Notes: a model not told the origin generated them from the letters alone. DNA of 64,000 bases from Ascaphus truei (GCA_036426205.1 WSYH01000855.1:1-64000), one strand, 5' to 3'. Positions 15,201 to 24,921 are shown, numbered from the stretch's first letter. Numbers and translations: made by a program.

Positions 15201-18200
15201 GAGTACGGCATATTAAATGACTTCCCATCTAGAAAGGGCGAGCACTAATTGTATTTAAGCATTTGCTTCTATAGATTTGAATCAGTTTGTTAAAATGAAT
15301 AGAAATAATTGGGTACGTGTTTTAACATTGTGATTGTTATTGAAATGAGGGACATTCACCAGCAGGGAGGGGTGAATTCACAACTTAAAAACATTTACAC
15401 GAGCCAGAATTCTGACCTATTTTCTGTCTTGCAATGCATTGTAGCTCCTTTGCATCAAAGGGGTTTATATAACACTATGTTTTCCTTTTAAACATCTCCC
15501 CCTCCAGCAAACTTCTTCTGTGCAGCGGAAAGTGAAGTAACGTGCTGTATGAGCTCTATTCAGTTGTAGAAGCTACAAAATAAGCCAATAGCAACGTGGA
15601 GGTCACAGACCCAGAAATAGTGCCAGGAAGGCCCTGTGAAGAAATGCTTTGCATGGGATTTCCCCTAAAGCTAAAATCTTTTAAGTTTATTGATTTCATT
15701 ATGTAAAAAAATAATGAATAAAGACGGGGAAAATGACAAGTGAACAATTCTGATAAAGAACTTACTAAAGTTAGTTTTTTTCAGGCAATATTTAAGTATA
15801 GCATAGTGGCCACCAGGATTATCAATAGGATACTACAATTTGGAATTAGTTGGCAGGTACGGAGTGAAGTATGGAGTTCATCCAATGTTTATTAATTAAA
15901 GAGGTGAGCGTTAAGTGCCATCCCTCCTACAACAAAAATGAGTCACTAATGTAAACAACTCTGTAATATGCTTCTTTAGAAAAGATTCAATCATTCTGTT
16001 AATCTTATTGATATGTGGTGCATAATGAGTATATTTTGCTGCTTCGTATATTTGACTTATCAGCGCTTCAGTATTACTTTGCAAACGTTGAACTGACAGG
16101 GTCACCAGGTGGCTTCCCCAAAAATACTGGATACGATGGTGAAAGGTGCGACGCGCTACAGATACACACACACACACCTCACCAGTCCATGCTGTCTCCT
16201 CTCCTTGGCCCAATCCCCAGGCTCTTGAAACCTCCTCCTGATTGGCAGCGTTACCCAGTAGCAGCCAATCAGGACGAAGGAAGCTGACCAGCCCCCTTGC
16301 AACAGCCCTGCTCTCTCATTGCTCAGGGAAATACCGCAGCCCCCCCATGCTGGTCAGGTCACTACGTCCAGAGAGGTAATACTGGACACATACATTTCCA
16401 GTATTACCAATATTTTTTACTGGACAGTGTCCAAATACAGGCCAGTCCGGTTCAATACTGGACACCTGGCAACCCTAAGAACGGAGCAAAAAAGTATTTC
16501 ACTTCTGCATTTAATGATGGACAAGACTGTTTTACACCATAAGCTAAACATTTTCATGGTACACAAAAGCATTGGATGTGATGTACATTATTTATCATGG
16601 TAAAATAATGGTATATATATAATATATATATTTATTTGTAATGTACTCGTCTGATTTTCCTGTTACATGCTACATGGACAGTATTGAGCCGCTTACCTTA
16701 AGCACCCTTTTGTTTCCCAACACTGACTGCCCCTTCAAATCTGAGGGACTGATTTTTGTAAAAGAAACCTAGACGTATTATTTTATTTTTTAAATTGTAA
16801 TTAGTTTGTTAGCATGTTAAACTGAGACACTGCTGCAGGGGTTTTCTTCAGTTAATTCCCTTTAGATATCACTGTGCTGAAATGGAGGCAAAGCCCTCTT
16901 TCTATGTAATCCTCATTGTCTTTATCGAACAGGGACAGTGTGGGATGGAGGTTGTGTAAACACTTTACCGACGACAAGCACTCAGGCTCCTGCTACCTGA
17001 GCTCGCATCTGTCTGCACGGCTGTACTTGCAGCACCCTCTTATCACTTTCAATTTACCAATGTATGTGGACCACAGCAGGTATCTGGTTCCACAGTGGGG
17101 CTGGTAGAGACTATAAACTTAACTAGGTAGAACCCCAAATATATTAATAAAATTAAAAAAAACAGCGTTTTAATCCAATTCTCATTATATTGAGTAGGGA
17201 CAAGAGAATCCAGTAGAGGAGGATTTTTCCTGTACAGCAAATTAGAAAATCCCCATGGAGTTCAACGGGGTTTTTTGGGCCAAAAACGTCCTCAACAGCA
17301 GCTTTGAACAATATATATTACGGCATTCAGAGAGAAAGGGTGAGCAGACAATAAAGTAATGCTGAAGTTCATAGATGATCACCTGATTGGCTCTATCCTG
17401 GTTTTCCGTCTCTGCCTCTCCTTTTCGGGCACTGCATGCCACTGGAATGTCAAGCGCCAGTCAAATCCTCCGATCATGGGTTCACCCGTCTGCATGTAAA
17501 ACTCGAACGTGTTCCAGTCAATGGTATCGATGACGGGGCAGACAACCGCCGTCTTATTTTCGCCAATCCTGCAGAGGTGGTGTGGGGGGTGGGGGGGGGG
17601 GGAGAAAAAAGACCAATATTTAAATGGGACAAGACACGACCATTAGGGACCATACAGATACAATGCATGGGTTTAATATTACACCTAGTGAGAAAACAGG
17701 ACTTTGAAATCAAAATACAACTCAGAGTCTTTGTCGTAACGGCCAGCAAAGAAAGTATACATGCCAAGTAGTATAGCAGTTTTACATCATTAGAAACTGA
17801 AAAGATAGAAGAGAAAGAGGCACAGCTCCTTCACTGACAAGTTTACAATCTATATTTGGTGTCCAAGGGAAATAAAGTGATATGTCCTATTTCCCAGAGC
17901 CGACACTGGGAGATGAACCGGCTTCCCTGCTTCAGTGTCGCTGTTTCCTTTACTCACTGAAACACTCCTTTAGCCCTTGAAAAAGGGGAAAAAATGTGCA
18001 GGAGTTGCCACGTTAAAAACACTTTACTTCAGACTTTGGGCCTTAAAATTAAAATAAAAAACAGCTAGGAAAGAAAAACACATATGGTTGGTAATCTGTT
18101 TTAAAGGGCATCCCATGGAACGCACTTTTAAAATAGGTCATATTGGGGGGGAAATGCACCGTTAAGTGGGGTATCTATGTCATTCTTTTACATCCCCATA

Positions 18201-21200
18201 AACTAATCAGTACATGGCCCTCAACATGACCCACTAAAAGCATAAACCCGCCTTTACAAAGCAGAATTAGGCTCCCCTGCTATCAGCCACAGCCCACAAC
18301 TATCTTAATAGCACTTTGACCATCTGCCTATGCCAATTATTAAAAGTCCGCACTGTACCTCTCCAGAAGTGGTTCTAGCCAGCCAGAGATGCACTCACAA
18401 TGGCAGTCCAGAAACGTGAGCACATCACCTGTGGCGTAAGTCGCTCCAATTAACCGTGCCCGCACCAGTCCTTCACGTTTAGTGGTCCTTATCAAACGCA
18501 CTCTTTGCAAGGAGCTGATGTAAGTTTCAAGTTGTGATTTTAAATACACTGCAATGGAGAAAAACGTATTCTAGATTATTAAACACTTCAATAAAACAGG
18601 GTTCAAAAAATTATTCACCTAGTAATAGATCACTGCAGAGGATTAAAATCTAAGCAGGGATCACAGTTTGATGATGCTGGGAAGTACTGTATGTTGCACA
18701 ACAGTTTCTTCTTAATGCCAAACTAAGACAGACTGTCAAAAGATTGTTGCATTGTGAATTCCTGTTACACAAGTTAGTTAAATAACTCCCTATCAAGCAG
18801 GACAGGGATTTAGTCGCAACAACTGCAAATAAAATTATGGCAATACAGCATCAATGTTTCAGAAAGATTCCTCAAGATGTTCGTTAGTAGCCATCTTTCT
18901 CTTTTCTTGATACAGTGATCCCTGCAAGTTAGTTAGGAGTGCTCACTCTATACCTCTGGGCTCCTCGTATATCAGATTTAGTGCAGACGATTCAACCGAA
19001 ACAGTAACATAACGAAATGCGCTGTAAAGCAGCACGAGTTGCAGTTTGCTGCTTTTATTTTTTTAATTATAGGATTGAAGCAGGGGTTCTCCAGAGCTAA
19101 AACTGCATTCATTTTAGCTCTGGGGCCCTCTGTACCCAGAGATACTTACTGTACCCTTGTAGGGGGTGCCGGTATCTCATTTCCGTTAAGATATCCCTCG
19201 TCATGCGGGCCAATAGGAAGCCGCAAGGGATGATGTCACAGCAAGATGTGAGACATTTAAGCCACCATTAAGTTAGCCCCTATAAGCCACGTCGGAGACA
19301 CTACCTGCAGAGATACCGGCATCCCCTCTGGAGTTAAGCATCTCTGGAAGCAGAGGGTCCACAGAGCTGAAATTAACGTAGTGCAGCTCCGGAGACCCCT
19401 GCTTTAATCCTATAACTAAAAAAATTAAAGGAAACAAAGTGCAACATGTAGTGGTGCTTTAAAGCTGCAATTCAAGCAATATCCTACGTGTTTTGTTTTT
19501 TTTTAATAAATCAGTTCTGTACCATGAGAAAATACTTGTAGTATTTAAAAAAAAATGTAAAGACAGTTATGTATTCTAATGTAACAATGTGGTCCTATAG
19601 CAACCATTTACAAAGTCACACCCCCTTCCCCTTCTGAAGCAGCAACACCTTTTTGAGCCCTGCCCTCTCTAGCAGTAAACCAATTGAATCTAGTGCCTTC
19701 CTGGTCACATGATCTTCCTCACAGAACGTTGGATGTCAGTGCAGCAGAACAGGACCCAAGATGCATTTGTGAACCTCGAGCCAAATTTTCAGCTAACAAT
19801 TACAGGAGAACGGCCCGATTGGCAATTTAGCTAATCGCTTGTCAGTGTGTAGATTGTAGTAATGCACATATTGAATCGAAAAAAATATTTAAAAATAAAA
19901 TGACAGCTTGAACTGCAGCTTTAAAGAGGAGATCCCTCCTAGGACCCAAGAGAATTCATTCCAGTGACATGTTTAAAAGGGGTCTGATCTGGGTAATTTG
20001 ATTTGTTTTAAATACAATATCTGACACCTATCAGTATTTTTAGTTTGTTAAAGTTAGACTTAGGAGGTGTTTGACTTCCTCTGGCTGCTCCTTTTATGTG
20101 ATGTCACTGACTGTGTGATCAGCAAGTTCTAGTACAGCCAGAGTCACCCCCCACCACCTTCCCTTACCTTTACCGGGTCTCTGATAAGGACATGGTGGGA
20201 TGAGGGTGAAGAAACACTTGATTGACAAACGCTTCCCCATTCAGGAGGTCCCTAAGAAAGTTAACTGTCCGACTAACTATGTGAGATTGTACATTTAAAG
20301 AAAAGGTTTCAGACAGACAATGACGTTTGCAAGTGTTAGTGCCATTACATGTGTGACATGGACATTGTGTACACGTTTAGCAGTGTAGTTATTAGCATGG
20401 GTAAGACTTGTGCTAATATGACCTGTGTTAATATTTGCAGTATTTAACTCCATATTATGTGGCATATATGAAATATTTATCCGGGTTTTGGACAGCAAGG
20501 TACGTTCTTCACTAATCTATAGAAAGTAGAAGGGTATTTCTGTACATTTGACATCAGTTTTTGTATTATTTATTTAACATGCCGTTACCTCTATCACTGT
20601 AATCATCCACCAATATAATTTCTTTCAGCAGTACTGACGGAGACGTCTCTAAAACACTGTGTATCGTCCGCAGTAGCGTTGACCAAGCCTCGTTGTAAAA
20701 CGCTATGATAACGGACGTCGTAGGAAGCTTCCTGTAGCTGAAGTTCTTTGATTTACATCTAAAAATTAAAACATATGTACGTAGTGTGAATATATGTTTG
20801 TTTAAAAATAAATAATATATTTATATTTCTCCAAAGCAGAAAACGACTGAAGTATTTTACAATTAAATACAGTCGGTGGAAAAAAAAAAAATAGGAAGTA
20901 AAAAGCAGACAGTGAAAATAAAAAAAAATATATACGGTTATGTATACATTATTAATTATTTTATTTTGTATGTACTAAATGTGAGTGATCATTTTAAGCA
21001 CTTACACTTGGCTGAAAGGCCACGTTCAGCTCAGCATACTGTTACAGTGTCCTTATTTATTAAAACATTTTATGTTACAGAGCAGATGTTGATGGCTTCT
21101 CCAATGGAACATATGAGCAGTTGGCAGACAACACGGCTTGCTAGGATAATGCAGGCTTTGTACAAAGCCGCCATACCGAAAAGGTAATAGGGAAGCACTG

Positions 21201-24200
21201 AAGCACAGCTAAAGAAAATCTTACTTGCGCTGTTAGAAGGTATCAAGTAAAGCACGCTTATGAAATCTGAGCAGAGGGGAGTGGTAATCTATGCGTAACA
21301 ATTACAGATGTAGTAGATGATATTTCACCTGGCATAACACAACAAAGCAATAGGGGCAACATTGCATGCATTAAAGAGATCATGTGTATGTAGTGAGTGG
21401 GAGGAAAGAAAGAAAGAAAGAAAGAAAGAGAAAAGAAAGGACACCTTTTAAACAAATATAATTAATTTGCATTTGTCCTCAATATGAAAATGTTTCCTGT
21501 GTGTGTCATTTGGAGAAATCAATACATTTCTATTTTCAATGGCATAAAATTGATATTTTTGGTAGGACCTACCAAAACATTGCACAGCCATTATTTCACT
21601 CTGGTACTGGCCATTTCAATTAGGCCAAACGTAGCGTATTGACACCTCAGACACGTATATGTTTAGAACTTTCGACACTTCTCCGGTAACCACATAATTT
21701 GGGGCATTTTTACGTCTTTTGGCAATGAGACGGTTTGTTAGTCCTCAAAGCCACAGAAACATTCTTTTTGCTTTGCCCTCTGCTTGCAAACGTTGTGAAA
21801 CAATAATTAGCCTCATTTTTATTGGCCTGCTCATACAGACACATTTATTGGCCTGCTCATACAGGGGGTTTACTTTAAGCATGGCTTACACTTGGAAGAC
21901 CATTAGATACTTGTTCAATTCTTTGCTAAATGTTTTTTGGCCAGCTTATGTGGGACTGTTTCTTTAAAGCACTAGGTTTTTATGCAGTGCCTGAAAAGTG
22001 ACCCATGTTCAATTGGTTTATTATGTTGTGGACTGTAAACTCCATAAAAGAATAGCTAGTCACTACACGATCTCGCTCTACTCCTGTTCCTTTTCACCAG
22101 CATGCACTAAAAACGTTATAACCAAGGGCTGAAGAGTGTTGGCATTAAGGGCGGGAAGGTCCCACTAACTTTGTGGATTACATAAAGTACCTTGGCTACC
22201 TTTTTTATGTAAATCTAGAACACCACTACATTAGTATTGACAAACATACATATTTGTTTCTATAAAAGATAAAATAAAAAAATGCTCCATTTTTACATTG
22301 ACTAAATTTGTCTAAATGATGGACCAAGGAGGTTAGCACCAATGTTAACCAAATTTAGAATTTCCTTAGCTTAGACACGTACCACTACATTTTTAAGACC
22401 AGTCCAACCATTGGTTTTTAATCTGGCAATTTACTTTTTTATTTTTTTTGGATTGTCTGAGAAGTAGAACAAAAGAATATGAACCATGACAGAACGGAGC
22501 TCAATGCCAAGATATTGTTTTTGCCATGAATAGCCTAATTCAATAACACACGGGCTGCTTAAGGAACAATGGGCAGAAAATCACATTACCAAACAGGACA
22601 GAAATCTAATTTATCAGATCATTTCCAAGCACAATGCCCCCGGAGAGGAAAAAACAAAGAACAGCTATCGAGGCAACATTACTGTGCATTGGCAATGCTG
22701 ATTACTATGGCCCACGATCAACTAAATATTCACTACCATATAGGGACCTAACTTACGGGATAATTAATATTCCTTAATTCAGGATGACACACACACACAC
22801 ACCTCAGTGTAACAAGCCAAAGCTAATAGGGGCAAGAGAGAGATAATGGAACTTTTAGAACTGAACACATGCGGCCCCGCAATCCACATAAGGTCACACA
22901 CACACACACACACACGGCATAACCTACGTCCCTGTAATGAAAAACACAATGTCAAAAAGCTCACAAAATGTGTATATCTAGTGATATGTATAGTGCGAAC
23001 AGCTACATTGAAATAAACAACCAATGTGTAATGTGATAAAAATACTGATAAAGTGCAATATATAGGCTACAGGTTGAAACGAAAAATATGCATAGACGTG
23101 AAAAAATAAATAAAAACTATGTAGAAATATATAGTGACAAATAAATATTCCCTAAGGGAAGTTGAGAGTCTGCTGCTGTATACAATGAGATCGCAGGGCA
23201 TCCATATCTAGAGAAGAAAGCGTAAAAACCTCTCATGGTGCAGTACATCAAGTAAAATGTATTGGGAATACAGCAGTGTAGGGGGCGCCCCTCTCTGGGG
23301 TGGGTCCTCCATGGGGGCTGTTCTCGTCTCCTCCAGAAGGAAATCACCACTCACTTGCCTAGTAACAGAGCTGCCCGCCAAGGGAGAGGGAACATCAAAA
23401 GACGCTGACGCGCCTCCAATGACGTCAACGTCCTCCGAACCAGCAATTCCGAAAAGATCAAGTCCGCATAGGTGAAGGACACTAATGCAGATACTTCTCA
23501 GCACAGGGTCTCAGACTACATTAGTGTAGTTATTCACTTACTATCTGGTTTATCTTGACCGTGAAGCAACTAATCGTGGTCCAAATTGGCAATTACGGTT
23601 TTTAAACCCACTGCTTTTATATTTCTTGTTTTTTGTACGTGCATATCTTACCACTGCATATATTCCCAATACATTTGACTTGATATACTGCACCATGGGA
23701 GGTTTTGCACTTTCTTCTCTCCCTGTAATGCCTTGCTGTCTCGTCCCCTATTCCCCACCTTACTCTCGCCTCCATCATGCTTTGCAACCTTTTGCACTCC
23801 CTGCCCCTCTCTGTGCATACTGCATTCCCTCCTCCTCTCCTTGCTGTCTCTCTGTTTCCTCCTCCTACTTACCTTTCTGTCTCTCCTCCCCTCTCTTTGC
23901 ACTCCCTCCTGCCCTGTGTCACACTGCTCTTCATTCCATTCACAGGAGGAGGGGGTTGGGGGGGGAATGTGGAGTGATGCGCAGCCTCACTGACAGTCCC
24001 TGGGTGAGTGAGAGGCCATTCAGCCTATCGTAGAGGGATGTGCAGAGAGCGATAGAGCGATAGAATATAGTATCAAATTAACTGGAAAGTCTTGGTCACC
24101 ATCATTGTTCAAAAAACACCCAAATGAACACAAATTACAATGATGAATTACTTTTTCTTGTAAGTATTATGCATTAAGCAACAAGAGGTTTTTGTTTTTT

Positions 24201-24668
24201 TTAGTATACTACAGAACAGACGCATTTGAAATACGTACTCATACATTCGGTTATCCTGTATGTGCCGATGCAATGATATCCGGTCACTTAAATAAATATT
24301 TATGGCATATTTTTCAACGCTATCCTCCTCCATCTTTTTATCAGCAGTGCCCAGATTCAGTTTTCCGGCTTTGCCCCATTCTCCGGGCAAGTTTGGATCT
24401 GGTGGGGGCTTCTCGTACACTGGGTGACTCAGGTCCTCGGGTTTCTCCTCCGTGTGAGCAAAACGTCTCTCCCACTTTCTTTTGGTGGTGGGTCCCTCGC
24501 CGGTGGAGGAGTGGAAAGTAAACACGGAAAGCTGAACTACCACATATGCCATCATGAACAGGCCGACCAGTGTGCAGGTCTTCACGATCAACGGCCATCT
24601 CTTCACGTGGATCCTCATTGCATGGGACTTCTGGGGCGGGTAGACGCAAATCAACACGAGCAGCACGT
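94..24668 (-). CDS. galnt4: galnt4, polypeptide N-acetylgalactosaminyltransferase 4 (gene model, 9 exons, 3'-partial)
   Basis: This type II Golgi enzyme starts mucin-type O-glycosylation by moving GalNAc from UDP-GalNAc to Ser/Thr, and the T4 isoform prefers already glycosylated peptides (family knowledge). Coding exons are 24618-24239, 20758-20589, 18548-18359, 17568-17383, 5975-5858, 4876-4700, 3853-3722, 1289-1179 and 246-94. Together they give 1617 bases, exactly 539 codons with no stop; human GALNT4 has 578 residues, so about 40 are off the left edge. Visible features are a short cytoplasmic tail, a membrane anchor near residues 14-33, a GT-A domain with DxH at D231/H233 and third metal ligand H366, the [11 protein letters not shown] motif, and the start of the ricin-type lectin domain. 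The N-terminal part ([16 protein letters not shown]) matches GALNT4 better than its closest paralogue GALNT12. All eight introns begin GT and end AG. Confidence 0.93.
366..475. repeat. (AT)n then (AC)n microsatellite in intron 8
   Basis: An uninterrupted AT run is followed by TATACATACA and a long AC run. The open frame across it encodes only low-complexity V/C/Y and I/Y residues and is not a gene. Confidence 0.9.
659..1018. repeat. GC-rich palindromic MITE in galnt4 intron 8
   Basis: The left arm CGCCTTGGCCATG (near 663) and the right arm CATGGCCGAGGCC (near 1002) are inverted copies. A further inverted pair, GAGCCCCTAC (726-735) and GTAGGGGCTC (758-767), lies inside. The interior is rich in CpG, unlike the AT-rich intron. 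It resembles the elements at 10,377-11,000 and 26,875-27,192. The exact ends and superfamily are uncertain. Confidence 0.55.
1179..1289 (-). CDS. galnt4: galnt4 exon 8 (lectin alpha repeat)
   Basis: It encodes [17 protein letters not shown] and then [16 protein letters not shown]. The CLDY and C-H-G-x-GGNQ features are the CLD/QxW signature of the first ricin-B repeat. The acceptor CTCCTTTAG and the donor GTAAAC are in phase 0. Confidence 0.94.
1541..1608. repeat. near-perfect hairpin (24-nt arms, 20-nt loop) in intron 7
   Basis: Bases 1541-1564 and 1585-1608 are reverse complements with one mismatch. AT-rich tracts flank it on both sides. It could be a minimal foldback MITE; a transcript from either strand would form a miRNA-precursor-like hairpin. 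There is no direct evidence of function. Confidence 0.75.
1625..1673. repeat. (TA)n microsatellite
   Basis: A pure TA dinucleotide run ends directly at the hAT-like MITE that begins at 1674. Confidence 0.95.
1674..1808. mobile_element. hAT-type MITE (135 bp)
   Basis: The ends are CAGTGTTCGACAAA and, on the other strand, CAGTGGTCGACAAA. The flanking 8-mers TATATATC (1666-1673) and AATATATC (1809-1816) match at 7 of 8 bases, as expected for a hAT target duplication. It has no coding capacity. Confidence 0.75.
2460..2790. repeat. repeat with internal palindrome in intron 7
   Basis: An inverted pair around AGGGCATTA...TAATGCC lies at 2648-2686. The motif ATTATAGGCTAAA (near 2705) recurs inverted near 3690, and GGGCATTA recurs near 3598 and 3625. 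The two stretches probably form the ends of one composite MITE interrupted by AC-rich sequence. Confidence 0.45.
2850..3335. repeat. AC-rich compound microsatellite
   Basis: Variable (AC)n tracts are interrupted by CTCT and GCTGCT. The two long T/H-rich frames and the antisense C/V-rich frame are translations of dinucleotide repeat. Confidence 0.95.
3340..3700. repeat. dispersed repeat with a duplicated 25-bp motif
   Basis: CTGACCAATCCCCTGCCCTG occurs twice (near 3463 and 3509), and AAAATTCCGGGCATTA also occurs twice (near 3590 and 3617). It lies just downstream of the galnt4 exon 7 donor. Confidence 0.5.
3722..3853 (-). CDS. galnt4: galnt4 exon 7 (end of catalytic domain, linker)
   Basis: It encodes [20 protein letters not shown] followed by [20 protein letters not shown], the conserved tail of the catalytic domain and the linker to the lectin domain. 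The acceptor TTATTTCAG and the donor GTAAGT are strong, and both junctions are in phase 0. No long open frame marks this exon. Confidence 0.94.
4700..4876 (-). CDS. galnt4: galnt4 exon 6 (third metal ligand, WMD region)
   Basis: It encodes [20 protein letters not shown], the third metal-binding His (H366 in GHVF), then [20 protein letters not shown]. The acceptor TTGCAATAG precedes 4876 and the donor GTATAC follows 4700 in phase 0. The residue after WMD is Gly (G393), where the family almost always has Glu. The competing open frame over the same bases is only a shadow. Confidence 0.94.
5858..5975 (-). CDS. galnt4: galnt4 exon 5 (substrate-binding motif)
   Basis: It encodes [20 protein letters not shown], then [19 protein letters not shown], including the WGGENLE motif that shapes the acceptor and donor sites of the family. 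The acceptor TTACTTGCAG precedes 5975 and completes the Arg codon from exon 4. The donor GTATGT follows the complete codon for Arg348. Confidence 0.95.
6180..6700. mobile_element. probable CR1-like non-LTR retrotransposon 3' fragment in intron 4
   Basis: The stretch containing ATCATATCCTCTTCTC, GTTGAGGTCCTTTAGCC and GCAGACCATGCCC resembles the non-coding 3' part of CR1-like elements common in amphibians. This is pattern recognition rather than an alignment. No open frame is preserved. Confidence 0.4.
7090..7400 (-). pseudogene. LINE-1 ORF2 3'-end relic
   Basis: On the minus strand, 7372-7290 reads [20 protein letters not shown] and 7165-7096 reads [20 protein letters not shown]. These match the C-terminal end of LINE-1 ORF2 (the H-x-x-W-x-C-P and LLAA-K-x-I motifs). 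Stops and shifts separate the parts. It lies in the 11.4-kb intron 4 of galnt4, in the same orientation as the gene. Confidence 0.65.
9130..9400. repeat. probable LTR fragment
   Basis: The segment with GACCCCGGACAATGACC and repeated CTGCCTGCCCTGAC-like text resembles the U5/R part of Gypsy-type LTRs in frogs. No LTR ends or internal genes were found. Confidence 0.3.
10323..11265. mobile_element. old copy of the Penelope pseudo-LTR repeat, split by a GC-rich MITE
   Basis: The left part (TTATGGTGGGTAAAAAAGTG, 10,323-10,376) and the right part (ACAGGTCTACAACCCTG near 11,007; GGATTCTGGGTAATGACATG near 11,072; TTGTTTCGACC near 11,225) match the repeat found six more times after 37 kb. Here it lies inside galnt4 intron 4 and is much more diverged. 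The hammerhead arms at 11,213-11,240 are recognisable, but the CTGATGA core is lost. Confidence 0.6.
10377..11000. repeat. GC-rich palindromic MITE (CpG-rich)
   Basis: The left end TAGGCCTGGGTCCCGCTGCG and the right end (read inverted: CTAAGGCCTCGTTGCACGCG) form imperfect inverted ends around a CpG-rich interior. It is inserted in the old Penelope repeat. All long frames across it are P/R/G-rich shadows. Confidence 0.5.
12421..12745. repeat. inverted-repeat MITE in intron 4
   Basis: The left arm (CTGAATGGGACGCC near 12,433; GGCCGCCACCAG near 12,466; AGAGAGAAGCAG near 12,485) recurs inverted in the right arm at 12,640-12,745. The arms are about 100 bp long with small indels. Confidence 0.65.
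13050..15060. repeat. possible solo LTR or long dispersed repeat with a TATA box and polyadenylation signal
   Basis: The last third has a TTTATAAA box (14,813), then AATAAA (14,979) and a short 3' tail, an LTR-like order. The middle has many CCATTGACTTCAA and TATGGCGG modules. Matching ends and a target duplication were not found. It lies in galnt4 intron 4, opposite to the gene if the TATA direction is right. Confidence 0.35.
13973..14078. repeat. tandem duplication of a 53-bp unit
   Basis: GGCGGCCAATCTCCATTGAC starts at 13,973 and again at 14,026, with the following bases identical to the end of each unit. Degenerate further units containing TATGGCGG continue to about 14,165. Confidence 0.9.
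16097..16477. mobile_element. hAT-like MITE
   Basis: The left end CAGGGTCACCAGGTGGC and the inverted right end TAGGGTTGCCAGGTGTCC match imperfectly. Flanking 8-mers TGAACTGA and AGAACGGA agree at 6 of 8 positions. It carries a CCAATCAG module and an (AC)n tract but no gene. Confidence 0.5.
17383..17568 (-). CDS. galnt4: galnt4 exon 4 (catalytic domain)
   Basis: It encodes [20 protein letters not shown] followed by [17 protein letters not shown] and a basic segment ([11 protein letters not shown]), closely matching GALNT4. The acceptor CTCTGCAG precedes 17568 and the donor GTGATC follows 17383 inside an Arg codon. The next exon is 11.4 kb away, the largest intron of the gene. Confidence 0.95.
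18359..18548 (-). CDS. galnt4: galnt4 exon 3 (DxH metal-binding motif)
   Basis: It encodes [20 protein letters not shown], then [20 protein letters not shown] and [20 protein letters not shown]. The DCH of LDCHCEC is the family's D-x-H manganese and UDP-binding motif (D231, H233 of the model). The acceptor TTGCAG precedes base 18548 and the donor GTACAG follows 18359, splitting an Arg codon after two bases. Confidence 0.95.
19020..19463. repeat. palindromic MITE in galnt4 intron 2
   Basis: The left arm (TTATAGGATTGAAGCAGGGG near 19,067) and the right arm (inverted TTATAGGATTAAAGCAGGGG near 19,410) match over at least 60 bp. The interior pairs GAGATACCGGCA with its inverse. It ends where the next MITE begins, sharing TTTAAAG. 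Confidence 0.7.
19457..19926. repeat. MITE with TTTAAAG terminal inverted repeats
   Basis: CTTTAAAGCTGCAATTCAAGC (first 20 bases from 19,457) recurs inverted at 19,906-19,926 with one mismatch. The TTTAAAG end recalls the T2/Kolobok MITEs known from Xenopus; that assignment is an inference. Confidence 0.6.
19927..20280. repeat. dispersed repeat, further parts near 25,712 and 33,290
   Basis: ATTCCAGTGACATGTTTAAA occurs at about 19,958 and 25,751 with similar flanks. TGTGATGTCACTG and the ACTTGATT tail at 20,096-20,230 recur at about 33,337-33,450. The family is unclassified. Confidence 0.5.
20589..20758 (-). CDS. galnt4: galnt4 exon 2 of the coding set (start of GT-A catalytic domain)
   Basis: This exon encodes [20 protein letters not shown], then [10 protein letters not shown] and [11 protein letters not shown], the nucleotide-binding start of the GT-A fold. 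The acceptor AG is at 20760-20759 and the donor GTAACG follows base 20589. The exon opens with the last base of a Glu codon and closes with one base of a Val codon, both agreeing with the neighbouring exons. It is too short to stand out as an open reading frame and was found by translating through the splice sites. Confidence 0.93.
21403..21432. repeat. (GAAA)n microsatellite
   Basis: Consecutive AAAG tetranucleotide units in galnt4 intron 1, with nothing else recognised around them. Confidence 0.9.
22783..22915. repeat. two (AC)n tracts in intron 1
   Basis: AC runs at 22,783-22,802 and 22,895-22,914 bracket about 90 bp of unrecognised sequence. Confidence 0.85.
23226..23706. repeat. inverted-repeat MITE in galnt4 intron 1
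   Basis: The left arm 23,226-23,278 (TCATGGTGCAGTACATCAAG, then AATGTATTGGGAATA) recurs inverted at 23,650-23,706 with few mismatches. The interior includes a CpG-containing stretch. It has no plausible gene. Confidence 0.7.
23710..23970. repeat. CT-rich low-complexity tract
   Basis: The + strand is strongly pyrimidine-rich (CTCCTCC and CCCTCTCT blocks). The frames here are L/S/P-rich and not believable. Confidence 0.7.
24239..24668 (-). CDS. galnt4: galnt4 exon with start codon, membrane anchor and stem
   Basis: The ATG is at 24618-24616. The protein begins [15 protein letters not shown] and runs into a hydrophobic anchor (about residues 14-33), then a luminal stem with [10 protein letters not shown] and [14 protein letters not shown], as in GALNT4. 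The donor GTACGT follows base 24239 and splits a Glu codon after two bases. An acceptor (TTCTTCACAG) ends at 24669, so 24668-24619 is probably 5' UTR and a non-coding first exon should lie further upstream. The open frame continues upstream of the ATG, but that part runs through the acceptor and a MITE, so it was not used. Confidence 0.9.
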
Positions 24669-24743
24669 CTGTGAAGAACAAGACATCCGTTATCAAGTTA
24701 GTAAAAGTTCTGCTAATATATTGTTTATGAAAATGTCTTACAT

Positions 24744-24921
24744 CAGGGTGGCCAACTCCTGTCCTCCAGGGCCACCAACAGGTCAGGTTTGAAGGATATC
24801 CCTGCTTCAACACAGGTGGATCAGAATGACAGCCACTGATTGAGCCACCTGTGCTGACGCAGGGCCATCCCAAATACCTTGCCCGTTGGTGGCCCTTGGG
24901 GACTGGAGTTGGCCACCATTG
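24744..24921. mobile_element. hAT-type MITE upstream of the galnt4 start exon
   Basis: It starts CAGGGTGGCCAACTCC and ends with its inverse (GGAGTTGGCCACCATTG). Subterminal CCACCAACAGGTCAGG and AGGATATCCCTGCTTC match a family widespread in frogs and fish. The flanking 8-mers TCTTACAT and TCTTACCC share 6 bases. It ends 75 bp before the splice acceptor of the first coding exon. Confidence 0.75.

Noticed and set aside
18340..18549. A different GalNAc-transferase (GALNT12) for this gene
   Set aside because: The N-terminal stem, the [10 protein letters not shown] segment and the lectin part follow GALNT4; GALNT12 differs at these places. A phylogenetic tree would settle it.
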